From the NCBI RefSeq assembly GCF_000372725.1, contig NW_005202368.1, positions 409,924 to 473,923 of the forward strand: a stretch of DNA of 64,000 nt. Direction: 5' to 3'. The DNA is from Emiliania huxleyi CCMP1516 (taxonomy: Eukaryota > Haptophyta > Isochrysidales > Noelaerhabdaceae). Position numbers and translations under genes: made by a program. The first letter of the stretch is position 1. Every line of letters begins with the position of its first letter. The notes beneath the pieces are model-generated. The model saw only the letters and a list, made by a program, of their open reading frames with translations, was not told where the DNA came from and did not search any database. This document shows, in pieces, positions 1 to 10,961 of this stretch.

Positions 1-23
1 GGAGGTTGTCTTACACATAATCT

Positions 24-28
<5 letters not shown>

Positions 29-83
<55 letters not shown>
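29..83. repeat. (GT)n microsatellite
   Basis: Uninterrupted GT dinucleotide run that grades into GAGTGT repeats. It produces spurious Cys-Val or His-Thr reading frames on both strands. Confidence 0.97.
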
Positions 84-87
<4 letters not shown>

Positions 88-104
88 TGTGAGTGTGAGT
101 GAGT

Positions 105-3100
105 GCGGCTGCGCCTCGCCGCCGGCCTCGCCGCTCGCCCACGGCGGCTGGCCGCTCTCGACGACTTCGCCGTGGACAACCGGGAGGGGGGCAGGGGCGG
201 AGAGGGGTGCGGAGAGGGGTGCGGGTAAGGGTGGTGCAGACGCCGCCCCCGCCACCCACCACTCTCCTCCGCCCTGCACCTCCTGCGCCACCTCCTTGCC
301 TCCTTCCGCCTCCCACCACTCGCGCTGCTGCGACGCCGCCTGCTCTGGCGCCGCTTGCACCGCTCCTTCCGCCTCCCACCACTCGCGCTGCTGCGACGCC
401 GCCTGCTCTGGCGCCGCTTGCACCGCTCCTTCCGCCTCCCACCACTCGCGCTGCTCCGGCGCCGCCTGCACCTCCTCGCCTCCTCCCCCCGCCCAGCCCG
501 CCGGCGCCGTCTCCCACGTCGGACTGCGCAGCGCACCGCCGCCGCCGCCACCGCCGCCAGCCTCGGTCGGCGAAGCGAGTGGCGGTTCGAGCGCGTGCGG
601 CGGGGGTGCGGCGTCGCTGCCGGCGCACAAAAAGGGGTTGTTCGCCGCCGCTGCGTCGCGCCTCGCCGGCTCCTCCTCCTCCTCCTCCTCCTCCTCCTCC
701 GCCCGCCTCCTCGCCCGCTCCTCCTCCACCTGTCGGAAGGTTCCGAGAGGGTTCAGAACAGGGAGACAGGCGCCGCACGGCGGTTCGAGCGGGAAGCGCA
801 GTGCGCGCGAGGGAGAGGGGGCGTGCGCGGCGGAAGAAGGAGGAGCAAGAGTAGCAGCAATAGTGTGCGGTAGTAGCTCCTCCTCCACCTGTTCGTGGAG
901 CCGCTGGCGCAGCTCCTCGGTGTGGTCGCGACGGGCCTAAATTAAATAGAATGGAGTGAAATCGAATGAAATTAAATCGCTCCTCGGTGTGGTCGCGACG
1001 GGCCGGCGCAGCCACGGCCGCCCCCTCCCCCTCCCCCTCCCCCTCCTCCGCCCCCGCCCCCGCCCCCCCCGCCCTCGTCGCGCACAGCGCGGCGTACGCG
1101 ACCACACACTCGCGCAGAGGCGCGCAGACGAGCCGACGTACCTACGGAAACAAGAAGTCGCCGCTGCGAGAAACTCAGCGCGGGGGTCGCAGGCGAGCCG
1201 ACGCACCGAACGCCCGCCCTCGCCCCCCATGCCCGCCGCGAACGCCTCCAGGTCGGCCGCGATCGCCTCGTTGGCCGCCGCCTAGTCTCGGTCAATCTCG
1301 GGAGATCTCGGGTCCTCTCGCGCGATCTCGTGCGATCTCGGGTCCCTCTCGCGCGATCTCGTGCGATCTCGGGCCCCTCTCGCGCGCCGCCGCCTTGTCT
1401 GCCACCTCGCCCGACAGCCGGGCGAGCTCGCCTCGCTTCTTCTCCAGCGCGGCGCGTGCCTTCTCCGCCGCGCCGCCGCTCTTGCCCGCCGCGCCCGCGC
1501 CCTCCGCCGCCGCGCTCAGCTTGCCGACCTCCGCCTGCGCCGCGTCGCGCTTGGCGGCGAGCCCCCGCCGCGCCTAGAGAAAAAGAAATCGCTGGGCCGA
1601 AAAGAGACACAAGGGGGAAAGCTCGGCGAGCCCCCTCCGCGCCTTCTCGCGCTTCTCGTACTCGTCTGCACTAGCCACCCACTCCTTGAGCAGCAGCCTA
1701 TTCGGCGAACAGAAACCTGGGAGCCAAAAAAGAAATAATGCCCACCCGCTCCTTGAGCAGCAGCCTAGAGGGCGAACAGAAACCTGGCAGCCAAAAGAAA
1801 TACATGCCCACCCGCTCCTTGAGCAGCGACCGGAACTCGCCACACGCCGCCGAGAGCGCGACGCACGCAGAATGGCACTGGCCGCACCCGCGCGCCGCCT
1901 CCGCCTGCGCCTCCTCCGCCAGCGGCACCGCGCGAAGCCTGCGCGCCGCCTCCTCCGACTCGCACCGCGCGGCGAGCAGCTCGAGCGCGGCTTCCTAGGG
2001 TGAGGGGTGAGGGGTGAGGGGTGAGGGGTGAGGGGTGAGGTGCGAGGGGCGAGGGGCGAGGGGTGAGGGGTGAGGGGTGAGGGGTGAGGGGCGAGGGGTG
2101 AGGGGTGAGGGGCGAGGTCACCTCCCCTGGCGGCGAAAGCAGCGCCTCGAGGCCCGACTTAGCAAACTCGTCCAGCAGCGCCGCCGCCGCCTTGCCGCGC
2201 CGCTTGGCCAGCGTCCACTGCACCACGTACGACGCGAACCGCGCGCCTATAGAGGGAGAGACGAACTGTCGAGCCGAAACACAGGGCACGCACGGACGAC
2301 GCGAACCGCGCTCGCCTGGAGGAAACAATCGCAATACGCAACAGAAGCGACGCGCGCGCGCACGACGCGAGAGCCCGCGCGCCCGTCTCCTTGGGCGCCT
2401 TGCGCTTTGCTGTCGGGCAGTAGCCGCTCGGCAGCTGGGCCCCGCGCAAGACGCGCGCAGCGCCGAGCGCGAAGCAGACTGCGGGTGGTGAGGTAAGGTA
2501 AGGTAAGTGGTGGGGCCTGCGGGTGGGATCAGGTGTGGGTTCAGCGGTGGCTACGCCGACATCGGGGCGGGAAGACGGGAGTCTGGAGAGTCTTCAGAGC
2601 GGTGCGGGAGTGTCCGAGCAACAGGGGACGACAGCGGTCGACATCGGAGCGACCGGTCGAGTGCGTCTGAAGTCGTGCCCTCTCGAGGCCTCGAGGTTTG
2701 GAGTAGTTTGGATTCAAGGGTGCAGCACTGCGTCTCGGTGACCCATTGTGGCAACTCTGCGTTGTGCATTGGTGTACTCCACGTTGGAGCCATTACGTGT
2801 GGGAGCGCATGCTTCGTCTTCTAGGCAAACGGAGCCGTACGCATCGCGCAGACCCTCCGCCGCCGAGGCCACCGGCCCGTCCTCCGCGCGCTGACGAGCC
2901 TCCGCAGCGGCGCGCAAGGCGGCGGGCTGTGCGTCGGAGGCAAGCCGAGCCTACTCGCTGAATACGCCGACTTGAGGGCGTGAAGACGGGAGTGTGCAGC
3001 GTGTACAGAGCAACGCAAGGAAGACAACGGAGAGGAGGGCGGTGAGGACAGCGGAATGCAGCGGGATGCAGCGGAGTCCGTGTCCTCTCGAGTGCTGGTT

Positions 3101-3890
3101 GGGAGACATGAATACGTATTCCGCTTCTAGGCTCCCGGGCGAGCAACTCCTCTGCGCGTCGCGCCGCGCCCTCGGCCTGCACCACATCGGCGTCCGCCCT
3201 CTCCTGCGCGCGCTGCGCCGCCGCCTGCGCCGCCTGCCGCCTCTTCTCGTCCTTGAGCGCCGCCGCCTTGCGCCCGTCCGCCTTTGCCGCCTCGCCCGCC
3301 GCAGCGCCTCGCCGGAGCGCCTTGGTGGCCGCCTCGCTCGCCGCGCTCGCGTCGCGGAGCGCGAGCTCAAAGGCGCAGACCGCGTCCAGCCCCTCCTCGC
3401 ACAGCCGCCTCGCCTCGCCACGAAGGCCCGCCGCCGCGCGGCCGATTGCCGCGTGCTCTGCCGCCAGCAGGTCGTCGATGGCCGCGAGCTGCGCCGCGCA
3501 GGTGTGGAGCACGCGGCGGCTCTCCTCGTCGCCGCAAAAGGCCTCGTGGCGGCTCCACTCGGCCAGGTCGGGCAGCAGGAGAGGCAGATTGCCGCTCGCC
3601 GCCCCCCGCTTGCGCTCCGCGTACTTGGAGTAGAAGGACGCCGTCGTATCGACCGCGTCGCGCAGCCGTCGCAGCGACAGCTTTGCAGCCGTCACCGCCG
3701 GGTCGATTGGTAGCCCGGCCACCTTCTTGTCGTGCGCCCTGTCCGGGTCGGCCGAGAAGCGCGAGACGGTCCTCGTCAGCGGCCCGCGCGGCGATGGGCC
3801 GCGAACGGGCGCGGCGGCGAAAGGATCTCCCGACGTGGAGCTGCGCTCCGATTTGCTGCTCCGAGAGAGGCGGGAGATGCTGCGACGCAT
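105..3890 (-). CDS. Multi-exon coiled-coil protein, probable BAR-type membrane-curvature protein
   Basis: At least ten exons read 3890 to about 105. Exon 1 (3141-3890, from the Met of MRRSISRLSRSSK) has a Ser/Arg-rich head and then long helices (KLSLRRLRDAVDTTASFYSK, RRVLHTCAAQLAAIDDLLAA). Further exons include ARLASDAQPAALRAAAEARQ (about 2826-2950), ARFASYVVQWTLAKRRG (2122-2247), CGQCHSACVALSAACGEF (near 1820-1994), a Lys/Glu coiled coil (about 1380-1573), NEAIAADLEAF (1207-1283) and VVAYAALCATRA (around 1100). The tail is Glu-rich, with an Asn-Pro-Phe motif like those that bind EH domains, and three imperfect repeats of about 26 residues around EQREWWEAEG. Helical content and the VVAYAALCATRA end resemble BAR or sorting-nexin dimers; that is inference. 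The small exons and the distal end are the least certain parts. Many introns carry direct repeats at their splice sites. Confidence 0.55.
730..888 (-). other. Intron with direct repeat at both splice sites (GT-AG)
   Basis: On the minus strand the intron begins GTGGAGGAGGAGC and the next exon begins with the same 13 bases. The join gives LHEQ followed by VEEERARRR. Confidence 0.7.
937..1003 (-). other. 67-nt AT-rich GC-AG intron with 27-nt direct repeat
   Basis: Begins GCCCGTCGCGACCACACC and ends TTTAATTTAG. The next exon repeats the first 27 bases of the intron (encoding ARRDHTEEL). The interior is AT-rich, unlike the surrounding sequence. Confidence 0.75.
1142..1206 (-). other. 65-nt GT-AG intron with near-identical 19-nt direct repeat
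   Basis: The intron starts GTGCGTCGGCTCGCCTGCG and the next exon starts GTACGTCGGCTCGTCTGCG, 17 of 19 identical. Splicing joins GGRS to VRRLVCAPLREC. Confidence 0.7.
1676..1830 (-). repeat. Exon-end plus intron unit in three tandem copies
   Basis: The plus-strand string CGCTCCTTGAGCAGC recurs three times, each followed by a diverged GGCGAACAGAAACCTGG segment. On the minus strand it encodes the exon end LLKERVG, so exon edge and intron were amplified together. Confidence 0.7.
1995..2121 (-). other. Minisatellite intron (heptamer GGGTGAG)
   Basis: Seven-base units (GGGTGAG / GGGCGAG on the plus strand) fill the intron and read as a CTCACCC pyrimidine tract in the sense direction. The donor follows the codons for SPPGE (GTGACC) and the acceptor is CCCTAG. 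Confidence 0.7.
2248..2382 (-). other. GC-AG intron, direct repeat at both splice sites
   Basis: The intron begins GCGCGCGGGCTCTCGCG. The next exon begins GCGCGCGGTTCGCG, and a third related copy lies inside the intron near 2296-2312. Splicing joins APKETG to ARFASYVV. Confidence 0.65.
2951..3140 (-). other. Introner-like intron, family 2 (GC-AG)
   Basis: The interior runs from CTAGAAGCGGAATACG near the donor to GGCGTATTCAGC before the acceptor GAGTAG. The same landmarks occur in the sulfatase intron at 27318-27531 and in UNC93-like introns near 47.6-47.8 and 48.16-48.29 kb. A more diverged relative lies at about 2560-2825. Confidence 0.65.
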
Positions 3891-3967
3891 GCACACAAAC
3901 ACACACACAGATGGTGTGCCCGGCAAGGCGGCCCACGAGTGGGCGAAGGCGCTCTCTTCGCGAGTTT

Positions 3968-3984
3968 GCAAAAGAATTTCGGGC
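3968..3984 (-). promoter_or_regulatory. AATTCTT-like motif upstream of the coiled-coil gene
   Basis: Sense strand CGAAATTCTTTTGCAAAC lies about 80 bases upstream of the start at 3890, preceded by GGCGCC. It is the weakest member of the set. Confidence 0.3.
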
Positions 3985-4044
3985 GCCTTCCTGGAAGCCG
4001 TCTTGGGTTGTGTGTTTTCTTTCTTTCTTTCTTTTTCCTGAGAC

Positions 4045-4165
4045 CAGGGTGGGCGACGGCTAGCGCATCACACCCTCCTCTCCTTAAAATCCCTGTGTGG
4101 TGGCGGCGTGCCGTTCTCCCATCCCTCCCTTGGGTTGTGTGTTTTCTTTCTTTCTTTCTTTTCCT
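4045..4165 (+). repeat. Dispersed repeat D, copy 1
   Basis: Starts AGGGTGGGCGACGGCTAGCG, passes CTTAAAATCCCTGTGTGG and ends in a (CTTT)n tract. Other copies lie at 4969-5065, 5241-5352 and 29780-29890. A partial CTTT end just before this copy indicates tandem arrangement. Confidence 0.85.
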
Positions 4166-4169
4166 GAGA

Positions 4170-4977
4170 CGAGCGAGGGCAGCCTCCTTAAAGGCGAAAG
4201 GGTCTAGATTTGGAGCGCTCGCCGAAGAGGAGTACGACAAAATAGCGCCCGTGATTGCCTGCACGCTACCCGCACTCACGGACTCCATACCCGAAAGAAA
4301 GAGAAGGGAGCTCGCGGGAGAGGTGACGAGTGAACTACAGGTAGTGGGGAAGGCAGCCTCGATTGCCATACAGACATGGGTGCGAAACAACGACAAGACC
4401 AAGGCACGGGCAGAGGAGCGAGAGAAGAATATAGGGTGGATAAAGCGCCTGTTCACGGCATGGAGGGTGAGCCACACCGAACGTACCGAGCGAAGAGCCG
4501 AACGGAAGGAGGACGGGGAAGATGACTCCGAGGAGGACGAACCAGTGGAAATTCAGTTGTCAGATGTCACGATGCATCCGAAGGGGACCCCTGCGCCGGC
4601 ATCATCCGTAGAGGCACGAGTGTTCGAAGAGAGAGTGGACCTGAGCAACAACATGACCTGGAGGCAAATGATCGGAGTGGGAGTCAGAAATGTGGTCCTT
4701 GCGCGAGGGGAGCTCGATAGACTCGAGGGGCCAGGATATGCAGCAAGGAGGGCGGAGCTGCGCCGAAAGGCGAAAGAAGCCGAGAGAACAAGGGAACGGC
4801 AGGCGGCGGCGGCGCAGGACGAGGCAGAAGAGAATGACGCGACAGAGGAGGAAGTGACAAGGGAGAGAACGACGAGAGTGGGACGGCCGCGAGGTGGCAT
4901 GAAGGTTGCAGCGAGAATCGGCGAGAGACTGCGAAAAGAGATAGGAAGAGGCAGACTCCCTAGGGTGGGCGACGGCT
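4170..4977 (+). CDS. Unassigned charged ORF between copies of repeat D
   Basis: An open frame reads from about 4170 to the stop after 4976. Features are EEEYDKIAPVIACTLPALTD near the start, IGWIKRLFTAW, an acidic patch (EDGEDDSEEDEPVE), WRQMIGVGVRNVVLARGELD and a Glu/Arg coiled coil near the end. Codon third positions are much less GC-biased than in neighbouring host genes. The end (RIGERLRKEIG) is repeated in part at about 5200-5235. Position between identical dispersed repeats and foreign codon use suggest a transposon-borne gene. No known domain was recognised, and no start codon could be chosen with confidence. Confidence 0.45.
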
Positions 4978-5190
4978 AGCGCATCACACTCCTCTCCTTA
5001 AAATCCCTGTGTGGTGGCGGCGTGCCGTCCTCCCATCCCTCCCTTGGGTTGTCTGTTTTCTTTCTTTCTTTTCTTAGGCGGCTCCGGTGGTGTGCCGGTG
5101 ATAGTACTAGCACGCGCCAGTTCGCACCTGTGTCGAGCCTGTGTGCTGTGGGAGAGAGTTGTCTTGTTTAAATTCTTTTCTTTCTTTACC
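4969..5190 (+). repeat. Dispersed repeats D + F, composite copy
   Basis: Repeat D is followed directly by repeat F (TTAGGCGGCTCCGGTGGTGT, then CGCCAGTTCGCACCTGTGTC, then TTTAAATTCTTTTC). The same D+F order occurs at about 29780-29965. F pieces also occur at 12218-12255, 12571-12613, 21276-21320 and, inverted, at 30065-30112. Confidence 0.8.
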
Positions 5191-5240
5191 CTCACCACGG
5201 AGAGAGACTGCGAAGAGAGATAGGAAGAGGCAGACTCCCT

Positions 5241-5375
5241 AGGGTGGGCGACGGCTAGCGCACCACACACCTCTCCTTAAAATCCCTGTGTGTGGTGGCG
5301 GCGTGCCGTCCTCCCATCCCTCCCTTGGGTTGTCTGTTTTCTTTCTTTTTCTTTTACCCTCACCACAGAAAATGC
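5241..5375 (+). repeat. Dispersed repeat D, third nearby copy
   Basis: Nearly identical to the copy at 4969 and preceded by the same GATAGGAAGAGGCAGACTCC lead-in, so the whole unit was locally duplicated. Confidence 0.8.
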
Positions 5376-5385
5376 CATGTGGAGG

Positions 5386-5470
5386 CGCTGCTCTTCGAGG
5401 AGTTCGGCGCAATGAGCGTGGGGGTGGAGGAGCTGAGGGCCCAAGTTGAGAATCGTGCTCTTGGGTTGGG
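5386..5470 (+). pseudogene. Fragment of the LFEEFG domain family
   Basis: Encodes ALLFEEFGAMSVGVEEL, nearly identical to the start of the coding segment at 11845, then runs into a GGGTT repeat. No downstream domain follows, so it is a truncated copy. Confidence 0.5.
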
Positions 5471-6119
5471 TTGTTGGGTTGGGTTGGGTTGTTCCGGGTG
5501 AGGTTGGGTCGTCGGCGCGAATGGTGAGGTCTCGACCGCCGCCGCTCACGCCAGCGGACGGCCACCATCGGTGTTTTTGGCTTCGCCACCGTCCAAGGCG
5601 TGCGCCATGCGCTCGCCGGCATCGAGCGAGCAACGTGATCGACCGAGCGGCTTGCTGTGTGGACGCCTTCTTCTGCTCTCGTCGAGAGCGTTTTGCGTCC
5701 CGGCGGGTGGGAGAATATGTGTCGACTGATGTGTCACTGTGTGCGTCACATCGGTCTTGATAACAAGCACGGTCGATCCGTCGAAGCGATACACTCGTTC
5801 CTATCACGCTGGAAGGCTTGCACGGAGCTCTGTCACCCCTGTCGTCGTGCAAGTGCCTCTCGAGGAGGTCGCCGGTCGCCTACTCATAAAAAAGAAAACG
5901 AATGACGGGGCCGCCGAACCTTCTCGTGAACGCCTTCGGCCGACGCCGACGCGTGAGGTGGCGTCCAAATCCCACGCCTCCGGCCCTCCGCTGGGCTTGT
6001 GTGACCAGAGCCGTCTGGGGGGCGGAAGGATTGTCTCGTCTCGGCTCTGTGCGGTCTGCGCTGCTGCGTGCCTCGCGCTCTGGCGCAGGCGCCTGCAGCG
6101 CGTCTCGCCCCCCATTCTG

Positions 6120-6120
<1 letters not shown>

Positions 6121-6210
<90 letters not shown>
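6121..6210. repeat. (CT)n microsatellite
   Basis: About 90 bases of perfect CT dinucleotides. Confidence 0.97.
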
Positions 6211-6216
<6 letters not shown>

Positions 6217-6611
6217 GAGCGGGAGGAAGGGTGCAGCATGTTTTGTGTATGGGTGTCCTAGGCCAGTAAGGCGGTAGAGTCGCGCCGGGCCGCGTCATTT
6301 GTCGGCCGCTTGTGTCTTGCGCGTCCGGCGCAGGGCCGGCCCGTGGGGCTCCAAGAAGGGCCGGAATCCTCGCCGCTGCTGGCGTGTCGCAGTCTCGGCA
6401 CACCCGTGATGTGCTCGCTGTGATGTATGGCTTCTACGAGCTGGAAATTCTACGGCTGGACCTGACACCTGTGCGGGAAGCGTGCGCGGCCCCGCGGCGC
6501 GCGGGGCGGCGGCCGCGGCGGGCGGGTTGCCGCCGCGACTGCCGCTGCGATTTCGTGTCGTGCGGGGTGTGCATGAAAAGAGCGAGATGTAACTTAGCAT
6601 GCGGGCGGACC

Positions 6612-6755
6612 CCTCTAAGGTAAGGTAAGGTAAGGTAAACTTCTCCACACACACGAGGTGGTGGGGCAAGGGGGGGCAACCCTCGCATCTCCACGTCTAA
6701 CGACAGGAGCCCCACGGCATTTAAAGTGCAAGGCCCGGTGCGCGTGGGACCCCTC
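6612..6755 (+). repeat. Dispersed repeat B (SINE-like, pentamer tail)
   Basis: Begins with GGTAAGGTAAGGTAA and continues CTTCTCCACACACACGAGG. Copies occur at 33953-34085 (same strand) and 57562-57690 (opposite strand). Read on the other strand the unit ends in (TTACC)n, the kind of short tandem tail found on SINEs and LINE 3' ends. Confidence 0.7.
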
Positions 6756-6772
6756 TCACAGCTCACAGCTCA

Positions 6773-9700
6773 CTAAGCAGAGCCGCCGCGCCCCGCGCCC
6801 CGCCCACCCCGCCCGCCCCGCCCACCGCGCCCACCGCGCCCGCCGCGCCCGCCGCGCCCGCCTCGCCCCCCTCGCCCACCGACCGCCGCCGTGGCGCCCA
6901 CGGGCTGAACCTGGGGCACGGTGCGCGAGGGCGGCTGGTGGACAAACGTCGTCTGCGCCGCCACCAGCCGCCCAGTTGCGGCGATGGGCAGCGCCGGCTG
7001 GCGGCAGGCCGGGCAGATGGTGTCGCGCTCCAGCACGCGCGGCGCACACGTCTCGCAGTACAGCGCGTGGCCGCACGCGAAGCGGACCGAGCGCGGCGCG
7101 TCGTAGCAGAGGTCACACAGGCGCTCCTCGGCCCCAGCCGTCTCCTCCACCTCCCCCGCCGCCTCGACTAGCGCCTCCAGCCGCGGCAGCGCCTCTGCGA
7201 GCGGCATCCGCCGCTTCTTCCTCACGAGAGCCAGCCCGACCACCAGCCGCGCCAGCTCCTCGGCCTGCGCCGCCGACCAGCCCGCGTCGGACGCCGCGAT
7301 CGATCCCTCCGCCGTGTCGGGCTCCTCCAACGCATCGTCGCACTCGTCGAGGAGGCCGACGGCGCCGCGGCCGGTCAGGGCGACGAGCAGCGTGATGCCG
7401 AGCGCATAGCCGTCGGTCAGCACTGACGCCTGCCCGCTCTGCGAGATGATTGGGTCCATGTACCCGAGCTTCCCAAAGATGCGTTGCGTCGACAGGTGCG
7501 AGACCTGTCCATTGGCGCCGGCCGTCGCCTCTGCCGCGCGCGCGAGGCCCACGTCGGCGAGGTAGCCGTTGCCGCGCTCGTCGAGCAGGATGTTGCCCGC
7601 CGAGACGTCGCGGTGCAGGATCATCGGAGAGAGCGTGTGCAGGTAGTGCAGCGCGCTCGCGGCGTCGCGCAGCACGCGGAGCCGTGCGGCGGAGGAGAGC
7701 GGCGGAGGCGGCGTCTCGAAGCCGAGCATGCGGAGCCGCTGCAGTGCGGCTGGTGAGCGGTAGAGGCGGTCCTCGAGGCTGCCGCCGCGGCAGAGGGGGT
7801 AGACGAGGCACGCTCTCGCCGGCGCCAAGCAGACGCCAAGCAGAGGGAGGAGGGACAAATGGCACGCCGCGCTGAGCGTGCGCACCTCGCTCTGCAGCTC
7901 GGCGAGGCCTTGGGCGCCGACACCGACCAGCGCCGTCTTGACGGCGAACCCGCAAGCGACGCGCGGGAACGACGGCAGCGCGTCGGCACGGTAGACGCGC
8001 CCAAAGCCTCCCTCGCCCACCTTGCGCGCCTCGGCAAAGCCGTCGGTCGCCGAGATGAGCTCGTCGAGAGGGACGGCGGCGGGCGGCGCGGCGGCGGCGG
8101 CGAGGGCGGCGACGCTCGACGCCGCCTCCACTGCCGCCGCTGCAGCGGCCGCCGCCTCCACTGCCGCTGCCGCCGCCTCCGCTGCCGCCGCCTCTTGAGC
8201 CTCCGCCGCTGCCACTGCCGCCACTGCCGCCTCTACAGCCGCCGCCTCCGCCGCCGCCTCCGCCATCGCCTCCGCCTCCGCCTCCGCCTCCGCCTTCATC
8301 CTCGCCTCCTCCCTCTCCCTTGCCTCCTCCTCCCTTGCCCTCGCCTCTGCCTCCTCCCTTGCGAACGACGCCGCCTCCGCCTCCTCCGCCGCCCGCGCCG
8401 CCGCAGCCTCTGCTACCACCCGCTCCGCTTCCTCCGCCACTCGCGCCTCCTCAGCCGCCCGCGCCTCCTCCGCCTGCTCCGCCGCCCGCTCCGCCGCCCG
8501 CGCTGCCGCTGCCGCCGCCTTCTCCTCCTTCTGCCGCTGCCGCTTCAGCGCCCTGGCCTCGCGGGTCTTTCGCTCCGCCAGCTCGTCGCGCAGCCGCCGC
8601 GCCGCCCGCAGCGCCTCCGAGCCGTCGGCGGCCTCGGTGTTCGCGTTGATCGCCGCCCTGAGCGCCTCGAGATCGGCGTCGCCTCGCTCGCACGCCTCAA
8701 CCGCCTCGCGCAGCGCAGCCTCGGCAGCATCGCGCGCCTCCGCCGCCTCCGCAGCAGCTGCCGCCTCGCGTGCGGCCGCCTCGGCCTGCTCGGCTGATTC
8801 TGCGGCCGCCGTCTCCCCCCCAGCCTGTGCTGCGGTCGACGAGTGCTCCTCGAAGGCGCGCACGCACTCGGCGTGGCCTTTCTCCTTGGCCCACTGAAGC
8901 GCCGTCGTGCCGCTCGCAGTGCGCGCCGCAGCGTGTGCGCCCGCCCGCAGCAAGCGCCGCACGACCGCGGGGTGGTTGAAGAGAGCGGCGGCCATCAGCG
9001 CGGTGCCGCCGACGCTGTCCTGCAGGTTGACCTCCGCGCCGTGCTGCAGCAACAGCTCGACCACCCGCTCGTGGCCTTGGAAGGCGGCCATCATCAGCGC
9101 AGTCCAGCCGCTGCTGTTCTGCAGGTTGACCTCTGCCCCGCCCCGCAGCACCATCTCGACCACTCGCTCGTGGCCGTTGTTGGCGGCGCCCATCAGCAGC
9201 GTGAGGCCGCTAATGCCGTCTCTCTCGCACGTCGCGTCGGCCCGCCCGCCACTGTCGAGCCACGCCAGCACCGCCTCCTCCTCGCCTCGCTCAGCCGCTG
9301 CCACGACCTCATCGGGGGCTGCCGCGACACCGCTCGACGCCTGCTCCGCCGCCGCCGCTGGAGATGGCGTCTTCGCGACTCTCGATCCAGCCGAGGAAGC
9401 GCCGCCGGAGGAAGCGCCGCCTGCGCCTTCGCCGCCGGCTGCCGCCGCCATGAGCCGTCCCGCCACCACCTCCTGGACGTGCTTCTTGAAGGCCTCGACG
9501 CACTCGGCATGGCCCTGCTCCTTGACCAGCTGCAGCGCCGTCATGCCGATCGCATTGCGCGCCGCCGTGTCTGCGCCCGCCCGCAGCAAGCGCCGCACGA
9601 CGGCGGGGTGGTTGAGGTAAGCGGCGAACATCAGCGCGGTTTCGCCGACGCTGTTCTGCAGGTTGATCTCCGCGCCGTGCTGCATGAGCAGGTCGACCAC

Positions 9701-10856
9701 CTGCTCGTGGCCTTGGCCGGCGGCGGTTATCAGCAGCGTGAGGCCGCTCAAGCCGCCTCTCTCGTACGTCGCGTCGGCCCGCCCGCCGCCCTCGAGCCAC
9801 GCCAGCACCGCTGCCTCGTCGCCTCGCCCAGCCGCTGCCACGACCTCGTCGGAGACTGCCACGCCACCGCTCGGCGCCCACTCCGCCGCAGCCGGCGACA
9901 GATTACCCGGCCGCACCCGCACGCTCTCGCCGCCGCCCTCGAGCGCCACAGCGTACCGCCCGCCCTCGAAGCTCCGCGCCACGCCCCGCTGCCCGTTCAG
10001 CTCGGGGCGGGCAGAGAGGCCGCCGAGCACGACGCGCTGGCCGAGCAGCGGCGCGTCCACAGCTGCCGCTGCCGCGCCCGAGGAGGCCCGGCCGTCTGCA
10101 GCCGCCGCCGCCTCAGCTAAGACCTTGACGCACTCGGCGTGGCCGTTCTCCTTGGCCAGCTGCAGCGCCGTCTTGCCGTTGACAGTGGGCGCCGCGTCTG
10201 CGCCCGCCTGCAGCAATCGCCGCACGACGGCGGGGTGGTTGAGGAGGGCGGCGCCCATCAGCGCGGTGAGGCCATTGCTGCTCTGCAGGTTAACCTCAGC
10301 GCCGCGTCGTATCAGCGAGTCGACCACCCGCTCGTGGCCGTTGCCGGCGGCGTGCATCAGCGCGGTGCTGTCGTCGCTGTCCTGCAGGTTGACCTCAGCG
10401 CCGCGCCGAATCAGCAAGTCGACCCCCCGCTCGTGGCCTCCGATTGCGGCCCACATCAGCGCGGTGCGGCCGTCGCTGGCCTGCAGGTTGACCTCAGCGC
10501 CGCGCCGAATCAGCAAGTCGACCACCCGCTCGTGGCTGGTTGATCTTCGCCCTGTGCCGCAGCAGCAGCGCGACCACCCGCTCGTGGCCGTACACGGCGG
10601 CGCCCATCAGCGCGGTGTCGCCGACGCTGCTCTGCAGGTTGACGTCAGCCCCGCGCCGAATCAGCAGCTCGACCACCTGCTCGTGGCCGTAGCGGGCGGC
10701 GCCCATCAGCAGCGTGATGCCGCTCACGTCGTCTCTCTCGCACGTCGCGTCGGCCCGCCCGCCGCCCTCGAGCCACGCCAGCACCGCCGCCTCCTCGCCA
10801 CGCTCAGCCGCTAGCACGGCCGCGTCGGAGCAGCTGAGGGAATCTCTCACCGCCAT
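6773..10856 (-). CDS. Ankyrin-repeat / Pelle-RLK-type kinase / RING-finger protein
   Basis: The first segment begins MAVRDSLSCSDAAV (10856) and carries two ankyrin repeats. After a frame change near 10540, 1250 codons follow. Counted from 10525 these hold ankyrin repeats (1-137), a GQRVVLGGLSARPELNG module (about 165-215), two more ankyrin blocks (about 230-340 and 430-560), an Ala/Glu coiled coil (570-820), a kinase (about 820-1110), a C3HC4 RING (CDLCYDAP to CPACRQP, about 1135-1175) and a GGR-repeat tail. Kinase motifs are ATDGF, GEGGFGRV, the FAVK lysine and HRDVSAGNILLD, where the usual Lys after HRDV is Ser; DFG is DVG. The kinase group is IRAK/Pelle/plant-RLK. RING fused to kinase suggests a ubiquitin ligase with a regulatory or weak kinase. 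The frame change coincides with a 47-nt deficit in one ankyrin repeat: mutation, intron or assembly error. Confidence 0.85.
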
Positions 10857-10961
10857 ATCGTTCTTGTGGTTTGGGTTCCGGCTCTTTGGGTGGGTAGGGA
10901 CCCTGTGGCATAAACACTTCTCATCAACCACAAGAACGCAACTATCGCCAATCCTCACGCG

